From CAZALT01 sp964485515 (GTDB lineage Bacteria; Actinomycetota; Acidimicrobiia; Acidimicrobiales; Acidimicrobilacustridaceae), in assembly GCA_964485515.1 (NCBI GenBank), contig CAZALT010000073.1, positions 1 to 16,699 on the forward strand: a DNA stretch of 16,699 nucleotides, in the 5' to 3' direction. The notes beneath the pieces are model-generated. The model did not search any database and was not told the DNA's origin. It saw only the letters and a program-made list of their open reading frames with translations. The position numbers and the translations under genes were made by a program. Position 1 is the stretch's first letter. Every line of letters starts with the position of its first letter. Positions 7,441-13,673 of the stretch are shown in pieces.

Positions 7441-8310
7441 GTGGGTGAGGCGACCGGCTTTCCCGATGTGTCCGTCCACGAGGGCCCTGCGCCTTCGCGG
7501 CACGAGGCGCGGTCGCGACCCGAGACGCCTTCGTCGTTGGGCATCGGCGGGCTCCGATCGCCGACGACTCACGAGGTTCACCAGGTTCACGAGGTCTCGG
7601 ATACGCGGGTCGAAACGGGTCGGCCCGGACAGATCCTCTCGATCGAGCAAAGCGGACCCACGATCCGGGTGTTCCGCATCGTTCGTCCCGCGGAGTTCAC
7701 GTTCGAGCCCGGTCAGTACGTGAAGCTCGGCGTGCCCGGCGGCAAGCGCGAGGACTTCAGCATCGCGTCGGCGCCCCATGAACCCCACCTCGAGCTCGCC
7801 ATCGAGCTGCGCGAGGGCGGGCAGGTCACGCCGGCCCTGTTCGCGCTCGGGACCGGCGACGCCGTCGACATCAGCGAAGGAGCCAAGGGGAAGCTGCTGC
7901 TCGACCCATCGGCCTCCCACCACCTGATGGTCGCGACGGTGACCGGCATCGCTCCGCTGCTGAGCATGGTGCGCGACGCCGTGCACCGCGGGATCTCCGC
8001 CGACTTCACCGTGGTCCTGGGTGCGAGCTACCAGGCCGAGCTGCCCTTCCACGGCGAGCTCACGTCGCTCGCGGCAGGTTCCTCGCAGGTGACCTATGTG
8101 CCCACCGTGAGCCGTCCCGACGAACCGGCCAATCGGGGCTGGACCGGCGCCAGGGGTCGGGCCGACGTCGTGGCCCGGGTCCTCGCCGACCAGTTCGACC
8201 CGGGGGCGACCCACGTCTACGCCGTCGGAAACTCCGGGATGATCGCGTCCGTGGTCCGCGATCTCGGCGGAAGAGGATTCACGATCAGCACCGAGTCCTA
8301 CGGCGGTTGA
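7441..8310 (+). CDS. FAD/NAD(P)H oxidoreductase, ferredoxin-reductase-like, without iron-sulfur domain
   Basis: The recognisable core starts near 7620 (TGRPGQILSIEQSGPTIRV). FEPGQYVKLGVPG and REDFSIAS (from Arg103) form the flavin-binding barrel motif RxxFS. TGIAPLLSM (168-176) is the NAD(P)-binding loop, and AVGNSGM (261-267) stands where many relatives have a Cys-Gly. The C-terminus TESYGG is typical of the ferredoxin-NADP reductase superfamily. The protein has no cysteine, so it carries no Fe-S cluster and must pass electrons to a separate partner or act alone. The start is uncertain: TTG 7411 (2 bp after the glucosidase stop) has no ribosome site, and GTG 7441 has AAGGAGG only 2 nt upstream. 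The first ~60 residues look unlike the family. It is probably co-transcribed with the glucosidase. Confidence 0.78.
   Translation: MGEATGFPDVSVHEGPAPSRHEARSRPETPSSLGIGGLRSPTTHEVHQVHEVSDTRVETGRPGQILSIEQSGPTIRVFRIVRPAEFTFEPGQYVKLGVPGGKREDFSIASAPHEPHLELAIELREGGQVTPALFALGTGDAVDISEGAKGKLLLDPSASHHLMVATVTGIAPLLSMVRDAVHRGISADFTVVLGASYQAELPFHGELTSLAAGSSQVTYVPTVSRPDEPANRGWTGARGRADVVARVLADQFDPGATHVYAVGNSGMIASVVRDLGGRGFTISTESYGG
7575..7601. repeat. three 9-bp units in the 5' part of the oxidoreductase gene
   Basis: AGGTTCACC, AGGTTCACG and AGGTCTCGG follow one another in the low-complexity segment before the conserved domain, giving the peptide VHQVHEVSD in the annotated frame. The repetitive character supports doubt about whether this N-terminal extension is translated. 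Confidence 0.6.
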
Positions 8311-8376
8311 TCGCCGCGGCGGATGTAGGGCCAGGCGAGGGTGTGCTGCTCGGGGTGGTCCAGCCTGCTCGGAGGC

Positions 8377-8844
8377 CTAACGGACCATCGTCGAGCTCGG
8401 ATCGTGCCAGTCGGTCGATACGAACCGATGTCGGATGAGCCACCGGTCGCCGACCGGAACGAGCTCGTCTCGGTAGCGTCCGTGGTGATCGAGGCCGATC
8501 TGGGTGATGACCGTGAAGTACGAGGCGACGAGCGCTCGTTCGGGGCTGAGCTCGACGAAGCGTGTGTTGGTCAGCAGGTGCCGGACGATCCGCTTGGCGG
8601 GTGGTTCGCTGGCTGAGGAGCGGGGAGGAGCTGTCGAGGTGTCGCCCGCGCCGCCCCGAACGCCGGACAGGAGCTCGACGATGGCCGCTCGGCCCTCGAG
8701 GGTCGGTCCGTCTCGCAGCTCGAGCACGCCGTCCTCGCAGAACGCGTCGGCCAGCTCGTCGAGGCGGAACGCGTCGCCCGACCAGTTGTAGGTGGCGAGC
8801 GAATCCCGGATCCGCTCCCGGGCGATGAGCTCCCACATGTCCAC
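8377..8844 (-). CDS. SnoaL-like (NTF2 fold) protein
   Basis: A 155-residue protein. The N-terminus RERIRDSLATYNWSGDAFR, then LADAFCEDGVLELRDG and LEGRAAIVELLSG, is the standard opening of SnoaL-like proteins: an amphipathic helix, an aspartate-containing pocket strand, then a gRaaI helix. The later parts (VRHLLTNTRFVEL, GRYRDELVPVGDRWLIRHR) are the expected closing strands. The family includes dehydratases, isomerases and proteins of unknown role, and no catalytic dyad is certain. GTG at 8844 or ATG at 8838 could be the start; neither has a clear ribosome site. The insert with many Ser/Thr/Pro (GGAGDTSTAPPRSSASEPP) lies in the middle of the domain and is longer than usual. It is convergent with the oxidoreductase 66 bp away. 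Confidence 0.78.
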   Translation of the reverse strand: MDMWELIARERIRDSLATYNWSGDAFRLDELADAFCEDGVLELRDGPTLEGRAAIVELLSGVRGGAGDTSTAPPRSSASEPPAKRIVRHLLTNTRFVELSPERALVASYFTVITQIGLDHHGRYRDELVPVGDRWLIRHRFVSTDWHDPSSTMVR

Positions 8845-8889
8845 CGTCGTTGTCTACCAGGAGCACGAAGGGCTACCGACCACGACCAC

Positions 8890-8922
8890 CGTGCTGGTCG
8901 TGCTGGTCGTGCTGGTCGCGGT
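8890..8922. repeat. 9-bp tandem repeat GTGCTGGTC
   Basis: Three copies of GTGCTGGTC, the third followed by the degenerate GCGGTCGTG, lie in the 170-bp space between the divergent SnoaL-like gene and the small membrane protein gene. I see no promoter boxes I trust near them. Confidence 0.75.
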
Positions 8923-9014
8923 CGTGCGGTGGTCATCGGGTTCGAGTCCGATGGCGGCGGGTGATCTCTGGACATCGCGGCTCGGATCGGCGGATCCAGG
9001 TACCGTTCTCGTCC

Positions 9015-9245
9015 ATGGACCCGGCGATCTTGGCGGTGGCGACTGGCTACACCCAGACCACGACGGAGACCGGACCGCCGACGTTCGGGATCTTCGTCGC
9101 CAACCTCATCGTCGGTGGTGTCGTGGGGTTCTTCATCGGCAACTGGAAGGGGCGCCCCGTGTTGGGCACGGTGCTCGGCGCGCTCCTCGGGTGCCTCGGG
9201 TGGATCATCACCGCCGTGCTGTCGAAGAAGCGCGCCTACTACTGA
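9015..9245 (+). CDS. small two-helix membrane protein
   Basis: A 76-residue protein from the ATG at 9015. Two hydrophobic, glycine-rich segments (IFVANLIVGGVVGFFIG and VLGTVLGALLGCLGWIITAV) are joined by a short basic loop, NWKGRP, and the protein ends in the basic tail SKKRAYY. The layout resembles GlsB/YeaQ/YmgE-type or other small inner-membrane proteins associated with envelope stress, though I cannot match a family firmly. The ATG was chosen because everything upstream in frame is Arg/Trp/Cys-rich translation of the repeat region. There is no strong ribosome site. It is convergent with the DUF1971 gene 22 bp downstream. Confidence 0.65.
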   Translation: MDPAILAVATGYTQTTTETGPPTFGIFVANLIVGGVVGFFIGNWKGRPVLGTVLGALLGCLGWIITAVLSKKRAYY

Positions 9246-9267
9246 CGAGCCGATCCTGCTGGATCGA

Positions 9268-9609
9268 TCAGCGGTGGAACTCGACCGCGAAGGACGAACC
9301 CGGCGCTGGCTCGACGTGATGTGGCGTGTCGGGTTCGATCACCTGGGATTGGCCTCGGTCCACGGTTCGCCGCTCGCCGGAAGCCTCGTGCACGAACACC
9401 ACGGACCCGTCGAGCACGCGCAGGAGGCCCCACACCCCGACGGCGACACGGTGCTCGCGCAGGAGCCCCGGGGGGACGGACTCCGACGTGAACGTGGGTG
9501 TCGTCCGCACGAGCTCCACGCCCGATGGCAACGCGAGATCGGCGAGCACGTTCCGAGTCTTGCCGCCCTCGGGATCTGCTTCCAGACCAGACGCAGGTCC
9601 GAGACGCAC
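9268..9609 (-). CDS. DUF1971 / TehB-like cupin domain protein
   Basis: The sequence TTPTFTSESVPPGLLREH, then VGVWGLLRVLDGSVVFV, EPDTPHHVEP and a final FAVEFHR follows the DUF1971 pattern. This small beta-barrel domain is found alone (E. coli YeaR) or fused to the tellurite-resistance methyltransferase TehB. It is about 93 residues from the GTG at 9549, the more family-like start, or 113 from the GTG at 9609. The His residues in REH and PHHVE are plausible metal or ligand contacts by analogy to cupins. In E. coli the yeaR gene is induced by nitrate and nitric oxide; whether that holds here is unknown. The gene is divergent from the next one across 59 bp, which must contain both promoters. Confidence 0.8.
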   Translation of the reverse strand: MRLGPASGLEADPEGGKTRNVLADLALPSGVELVRTTPTFTSESVPPGLLREHRVAVGVWGLLRVLDGSVVFVHEASGERRTVDRGQSQVIEPDTPHHVEPAPGSSFAVEFHR

Positions 9610-9668
9610 GCTCGGCGGACCGACCGCGGTTCGGCGACCTATCGTCTCGGTCCGGACGAGGGGGATGC

Positions 9669-9983
9669 ATGGCTGACGCAGTGCTGTTGTTCAAGCTCGA
9701 CGGATCGTTCGTCGCCTTCACGACGGGCGGACACCTCTATGACGCATCGGCTCGGTGGATCGCCTGGGCGCCCGATGACGACGGCGTGTACTACGACGCG
9801 ACGGGTTCGTACCTCGGCGAAGTCGTCGAGGATCAGCGGTTGCTCCGCCGCCTCCACCGACCGTTGGTCGCCCGTCCGGCGAAGCCGACCCTGCCCGCTC
9901 GTCCGACGCGCCCGGCGATCCCCCCTCGACGCGCCAGGCTCACTCGGATCGCCGGTTGCGACGACGTGGTGCTGGCCCGCTGA
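9669..9983 (+). CDS. probable 4-fold beta-flower domain protein with Arg/Pro-rich tail
   Basis: A 104-residue protein from the ATG at 9669, with GAGGGG at 9658-9663 as ribosome site. The first ~58 residues contain four short strand pairs of the kind L-F-x-x-D-G-x-x-V-A: LLFKLDGSFVAFT, HLYDASARWIAWA, GVYYDATGSYLGEV, then a closing strand. This matches the repeated look of 4-fold beta-flower proteins, a small domain of unknown function. The rest is a tail of RP, KP and RPTRPAIPPRR runs followed by ARLTRIAGCDDVVLAR. The basic, proline-rich tail is likely disordered and could bind nucleic acid, acidic polymer or membrane, which is speculative. The family call rests on pattern only. Confidence 0.55.
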   Translation: MADAVLLFKLDGSFVAFTTGGHLYDASARWIAWAPDDDGVYYDATGSYLGEVVEDQRLLRRLHRPLVARPAKPTLPARPTRPAIPPRRARLTRIAGCDDVVLAR

Positions 9984-10007
9984 CGGTTCGCGTCGCGCCG
10001 CTTCGAC

Positions 10008-10057
10008 GGGCTGTCCCTCCCGGCCAGATCCCGGGCTGTCCCTCCCGGCCAGATCCC
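10008..10057. repeat. two perfect tandem copies of a 25-bp unit
   Basis: The unit starts GGGCTGTCCC and ends AGATCCC, at 10008-10032 and 10033-10057. A partial third copy follows (GGG, then CCGGCCAG, to about 10068). It sits between the beta-flower gene and the secreted-protein gene. Its CCCGGCC/GGCCGG content can form GC-rich hairpins, so it could act as a terminator or simply be an expanded minisatellite-like repeat. Confidence 0.85.
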
Positions 10058-10135
10058 GGGCCGGCCAGCTCGAGAACCTCTAACCTGCCTCTTACAGCTG
10101 GGTGCGAGGTTGTCTCCGAAGATCTCACCGTCTGC

Positions 10136-10141
10136 AAGGAG
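10136..10141 (+). promoter_or_regulatory. ribosome binding site of the secreted repeat protein
   Basis: AAGGAG lies 7 nt before the ATG at 10149. This selects that start and gives a normal signal peptide (MKKYVAGAGLAAALL), in preference to the in-frame ATG at 10110. Confidence 0.75.
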
Positions 10142-10148
10142 CACGTCC

Positions 10149-10880
10149 ATGAAGAAGTACGTCGCAGGTGCGGGTCTCGCCGCCGCGCTGCTCACCGGAT
10201 CGGTCGCCATCGCCGGGCTCAACCCCATCGGGTTCGCGAGCGCACAGGACGCCACGACCACCGAACCGCCGACCACCGAGTCACCGACCACGGAGTCACC
10301 GACCACCGAGTCACCGACCACCGAGGCACCGTCGGGCGAGGCGACGCCCACGCCAACTCCCGCACCTGACGAGGGGGCCGCGCCCGCTGACGGCGAGCGC
10401 GGGAGTGTCGGCTTCGGGCCGTTGTCGCGGTCGTTGGACGAGCTCGTGGCCGAGGGCGTGATCACCCAGGAGCAGGCCGACGCCATCCGCGATCGCGTCG
10501 ACGCGAAGCGCGACGAGTGGAAGGCCGAGCATCCGGGCAAAGGCCCGGGTGGCCGGGATGGGTTCGGCGGGTTCACGGGTTTGCGTGAGTCGACGCAGGC
10601 CGTCGCCGACGCGCTCGGCCTCTCGGTCGAGGACCTCATCTCCGCGCTGGGTGACGGATCGTCGCTCAACGATCTCGCCGCCGAGAAGGGCGTCGACCCG
10701 GCCGCGATCTCCCAGATCCTCGTCGACGCGGCCAACACCCGGATCGACCAAGGGGTGGCCGACGGCAAGATCACCCAGGAGAAGGCCGACGAGCTCAAGG
10801 CCAAGATCAGCGAGAGCGTCGGCAAGGCGATGGACGGATCGCTCAAGGGCCTGGGCCGGTTCGGCCGCGGTACGGGCTGA
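10149..10880 (+). CDS. secreted protein with Thr/Glu/Pro repeat linker and helical hairpin repeats
   Basis: A 243-residue protein with a signal peptide: a basic start (MKKY), the hydrophobic core AGAGLAAALLTGSVAIAG and a likely signal peptidase I site at FASA-QD. There is no lipobox cysteine. Residues ~37-75 are a TTESP-type repeat linker followed by a Pro/Thr/Ala-rich stretch, as in wall-spanning linkers. The C-terminal ~150 residues are charged and helical, with two similar hairpins: LDELVAEGVITQEQADAIRD and IDQGVADGKITQEKADELKA. The latter resembles DUF2680/SHOCT-like pairs in secreted actinobacterial proteins. A middle part (VADALGLSVEDLISAL, SLNDLAAEKGVDPAAI) looks like a small helical domain. 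The role is unknown; an envelope or extracellular structural or binding function is the reasonable guess. Confidence 0.75.
   Translation: MKKYVAGAGLAAALLTGSVAIAGLNPIGFASAQDATTTEPPTTESPTTESPTTESPTTEAPSGEATPTPTPAPDEGAAPADGERGSVGFGPLSRSLDELVAEGVITQEQADAIRDRVDAKRDEWKAEHPGKGPGGRDGFGGFTGLRESTQAVADALGLSVEDLISALGDGSSLNDLAAEKGVDPAAISQILVDAANTRIDQGVADGKITQEKADELKAKISESVGKAMDGSLKGLGRFGRGTG
10257..10331 (+). repeat. five 15-bp coding repeats
   Basis: Units of 15 bp (ACCACCGAGTCACCG and variants) at 10257, 10272, 10287, 10302 and 10317 encode TTEPP, TTESP, TTESP, TTESP and TTEAP. The DNA is nearly identical between units, which points to recent expansion and possible copy-number variation among strains. 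Confidence 0.9.
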
Positions 10881-10904
10881 GCCGGTGGTCAGATGGTGCG
10901 GCGG

Positions 10905-13601
10905 TCAGACGGTGCGACCGTAGAACACCCGCTCGACGACGGCGCGTGACCGGCGCGTGACCTTGAGGTAGTGGTCGCGCAGGTCGCCGCCGGTCGAGTC
11001 GAGCGACCGGGCGAGCCAGCGCAGCGGCTCGATCTGGGTCGGGAGCGCATCGCCGGGAGCGCTGTTCACCAGGAACCACCGGTTCCGCACGAGCTCGCAG
11101 AACCGGTAGGCATCGGCCAGCGTCTCGGCGTCGTCGTGGTCCAGGACCGAGGTGGCATCGAGCGCCCGAAGCGCGGCGGTCGTGCCCGTGGCCCGGATGC
11201 CGTACTGCAGCAGCAGCAGCTGGGTTGTGAACTCGATGTCGGACAGCGATCCCCGGCCCAGCTTGAGGTGGAACTTGGGGTCCTCGCCCGGAGGGATCCG
11301 TTCGCCTTCGACCCGGGCCTTGATGCGGCGCAGGTCGAGGATCTCGTCGCTGCGCAGGCCCGAGCCCCACACGGCTGGTTCGATGGCGTCGAGGAGTCGG
11401 TCGCCGAGGACCCGGTCGCCGCCGACGGTGCGCGCCCGGGTCCAGGCCAACCGCTCCCAGGTCTGTGCCGATCGCGGCCAGTAGGAGACGTGCCCTTCGA
11501 CCGATCGCACGAGCGCACCGCCCTTGCCCTCGGGGCGCAGGGCGGTGTCGACCTCGTAGATCCGCTCCGCGGGGGTCGGACCTCCGAGCAGCTTCCGCAG
11601 GCCGTTGGCGACCCGGTTGGCTTCGTCGACGGCGTCGCTGCCCGACCCGTCGTAGGCGTAGACGAGGTCGAGGTCGCTGCCGTAGGACATCTCGGACCCG
11701 CCGAGGCGACCGAGGCCGAAGACGACGAACGGCACCTGAGGGTCGATGACCTCGAGCGCCACGCCGATGGTCGCCTCGGCGAGCTTGGTGAGGTCGGTGC
11801 TGACCTCGCCGACGGTGGTGAAGCCGGCGATGTCGCGCGCCGCGATCCCGAGCAGGTTGCGGTCCTTCCAGCGCCGGATGACCCGCGGCCGGTCCTCTGC
11901 GTCCGGTCGGCCCGCGACCGCGGCGGTGGCGGTCGCCACGAGCTCGGGGATCTCCCGGGTCTGGAGCTTCTCGGCGTAGGGCAGTCGGGCGACCAGATCC
12001 GGGTTCCGGATGAGGATGTCGCCGAGCAGGCGACTGGTGCCGACGATCGCGCAGAGCCGTTGCGCGGCGTCGGGTGAGTCGCGGAAGGTCTCGACCAGGA
12101 TCTGGCTCCGGGTCTTGTCGTCGGTGAGGTTGCGCAGCACGAGCAGGCCGAGGTCCGGGTCGGGTGATGCGGACAGCCAGTCGAGCAGGAGCGGGAGGAG
12201 CTGCTGCATCAGTCGGCTCTGGCGGTTGAAGCCGCGGGTGAGCTCGCGGATGGCGGCCTGGGTGCGTTTGGCGCTCGTGAAGCCGAACGCGGTCAGGCGC
12301 GCCTCGGCGGCTTCGGGGCTCAGGCTCGGCGCCGCGTCGGTGAACGCTTCGAGCAGCGGTCGGAAGTAGATCCGCTCGTGGATCGACCGCACCGTCGTCT
12401 GCTCGGAGCGGAGGCCCCGTTGGAGCTGCTCGGTGGCCGTGGCCCGTGCGGTGTCGCGCAGGCCGCAGGCACGGGCCAGGTGGTCGAGCGACTGGGCATC
12501 GGTCGGGATCGTGTGGACCTGCTGGTCGTCGACGAGCTGGAGCCGGTGCTCGACGAGGCGGAAGACCCGGTACGCGTCGGACAGCTTCGCGGCGTCGTCG
12601 CCGTCCACGTAGCCGGCGCTGGCGAGCTCGTGCAGGGCCAGCAACGTGTTCGGGATGCGCAGGTCGGCGTCGGAGTGGCCGTGGACGAGCTGGAGGATCT
12701 GCACGGTGAACTCGATGTCGCGGATGCCCCCGGGACCGCGTTTGATCTCGCGGGTCGCGAGGCCCTTGCGGGCGACCTCGGACTCGGCGCGTGCCTTCAG
12801 GGCGCGAACCGACCGCAGGGCATCGGCGTCGAAGGGCTGGTGCCACAGCGCGTGTTGGGCGGCCTCGAACCACTGGCGTCCTGTCGAGTGGAGGCCGGCG
12901 ATGGGCACCGCCTTGAGCAGCGCCTGGAACTCCCAGGGCTGGGCCCAACGCTCCCAGTAGGCGACGTAGGACTCGACGCTGCGCACGAGCGCGCCGTCGC
13001 GGCCCTCGGGACGAAGGTTGATGTCGACGCGGAAGCACTGTCGGGCGATGTCGAGCAGCGCTCGGGCCTCCTGGTCGAGCGCGCCGCGAGGTCCTTCGCC
13101 GACGAACATCAGGTCGATGTCGCTCGAGTAGTTGAGCTCGTGGGCGCCGAGCTTGCCCATGCCGATGACGGCCAGCCCGTCGCCGCCGACGATGCGGTGC
13201 GCCTGTTCGAGCACGTCGGAGGCGAGGGTGGACAGGGCGGCGCCGACCGCTTCGAGGTCGTCGCGACCCGTGATGTCACGCGCCGCGATGCGCAGGTGCT
13301 CGAGGTGCTTCCAGCGGACCAGCGCGGCGGTCGGGTCCGCCGCATCGACGAAGTCCACGTCGAGGCGGGTGTCGAGGTCGTCGAGCACGTCCAGCGCGAG
13401 GGGGTCGGCCTCGACGAGGCGGGTAAGCGATCGGCTGGCACCCATGACGAGGGCCGCGGTCGCGGCGAGGTCGGGTTCTGCCTCCAGGCGGGCGGCGACG
13501 TCGTCCTGGTCGAGCAGCCACTCGAAGGCTGCTCGCACGGCGCTGGGGGCCGCTGATGCGTCTGCCGCCGCGAGCAGCCGGGCCCGGTCCCCGATCGACA
13601 T
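10905..13601 (-). CDS. glnE: bifunctional glutamine synthetase adenylyltransferase / adenylyl-removing enzyme
   Basis: An 898-residue protein (E. coli 946). It attaches AMP to a tyrosine of glutamine synthetase when nitrogen is plentiful and removes it when nitrogen is short. It has the two expected nucleotidyltransferase domains. The N-terminal adenylyl-removing domain has IGMGKLGAHELNYSSDIDL, with the metal-binding pair Asp161 and Asp163. The C-terminal adenylyltransferase domain has FGLGRLGGSEMSYGSDLDL, with Asp643 and Asp645. Each is followed by the conserved LRPEG...GALVRS and GPGGIRDIEF / GRGSLSDIEF blocks. The ATG at 13601 has no strong ribosome site, and the N-terminus is shorter than in many actinobacteria. 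No glnA or PII gene is in view. It is divergent from nadE. The 3' end is convergent with the secreted-protein gene, 24 bp away. Confidence 0.95.
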   Translation of the reverse strand: MSIGDRARLLAAADASAAPSAVRAAFEWLLDQDDVAARLEAEPDLAATAALVMGASRSLTRLVEADPLALDVLDDLDTRLDVDFVDAADPTAALVRWKHLEHLRIAARDITGRDDLEAVGAALSTLASDVLEQAHRIVGGDGLAVIGMGKLGAHELNYSSDIDLMFVGEGPRGALDQEARALLDIARQCFRVDINLRPEGRDGALVRSVESYVAYWERWAQPWEFQALLKAVPIAGLHSTGRQWFEAAQHALWHQPFDADALRSVRALKARAESEVARKGLATREIKRGPGGIRDIEFTVQILQLVHGHSDADLRIPNTLLALHELASAGYVDGDDAAKLSDAYRVFRLVEHRLQLVDDQQVHTIPTDAQSLDHLARACGLRDTARATATEQLQRGLRSEQTTVRSIHERIYFRPLLEAFTDAAPSLSPEAAEARLTAFGFTSAKRTQAAIRELTRGFNRQSRLMQQLLPLLLDWLSASPDPDLGLLVLRNLTDDKTRSQILVETFRDSPDAAQRLCAIVGTSRLLGDILIRNPDLVARLPYAEKLQTREIPELVATATAAVAGRPDAEDRPRVIRRWKDRNLLGIAARDIAGFTTVGEVSTDLTKLAEATIGVALEVIDPQVPFVVFGLGRLGGSEMSYGSDLDLVYAYDGSGSDAVDEANRVANGLRKLLGGPTPAERIYEVDTALRPEGKGGALVRSVEGHVSYWPRSAQTWERLAWTRARTVGGDRVLGDRLLDAIEPAVWGSGLRSDEILDLRRIKARVEGERIPPGEDPKFHLKLGRGSLSDIEFTTQLLLLQYGIRATGTTAALRALDATSVLDHDDAETLADAYRFCELVRNRWFLVNSAPGDALPTQIEPLRWLARSLDSTGGDLRDHYLKVTRRSRAVVERVFYGRTV

Positions 13602-13673
13602 GGCAGCACACTACGACGACCGGACGGGACCGGTCGGGTGAGCGGTGCCTGCTGGGTTGCGTACGCTGCGGGC
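13602..13673. promoter_or_regulatory. short divergent promoter region of glnE and nadE
   Basis: Only 72 bp separate the glnE start from the preferred nadE start, and 36 bp if nadE starts at the GTG at 13638. Both promoters must overlap here, or transcripts must be nearly leaderless. I cannot identify the boxes with confidence. Confidence 0.4.

Noticed and set aside
8301..8316. Hairpin CGGCG-GTTGAT-CGCCG at the end of the oxidoreductase gene as terminator
   Set aside because: The stem is only 5 bp, it includes the stop codon and has no T-run, so it is too weak to call.
8792..9014. Plus-strand coding frames across the intergenic repeats before the small membrane protein
   Set aside because: Translations are Val/Leu or Cys/Trp repeats made by the 9-bp units and Arg-rich filler; only the part from 9015 looks like a protein.
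10110..10148. Earlier ATG start of the secreted repeat protein
   Set aside because: It would put 13 polar residues before the signal peptide and has no ribosome site, whereas AAGGAG precedes 10149.
10843..13038. 731-residue minus-strand frame overlapping glnE in another frame
   Set aside because: Arg/Pro-rich shadow; glnE itself accounts for the sequence with all family motifs.
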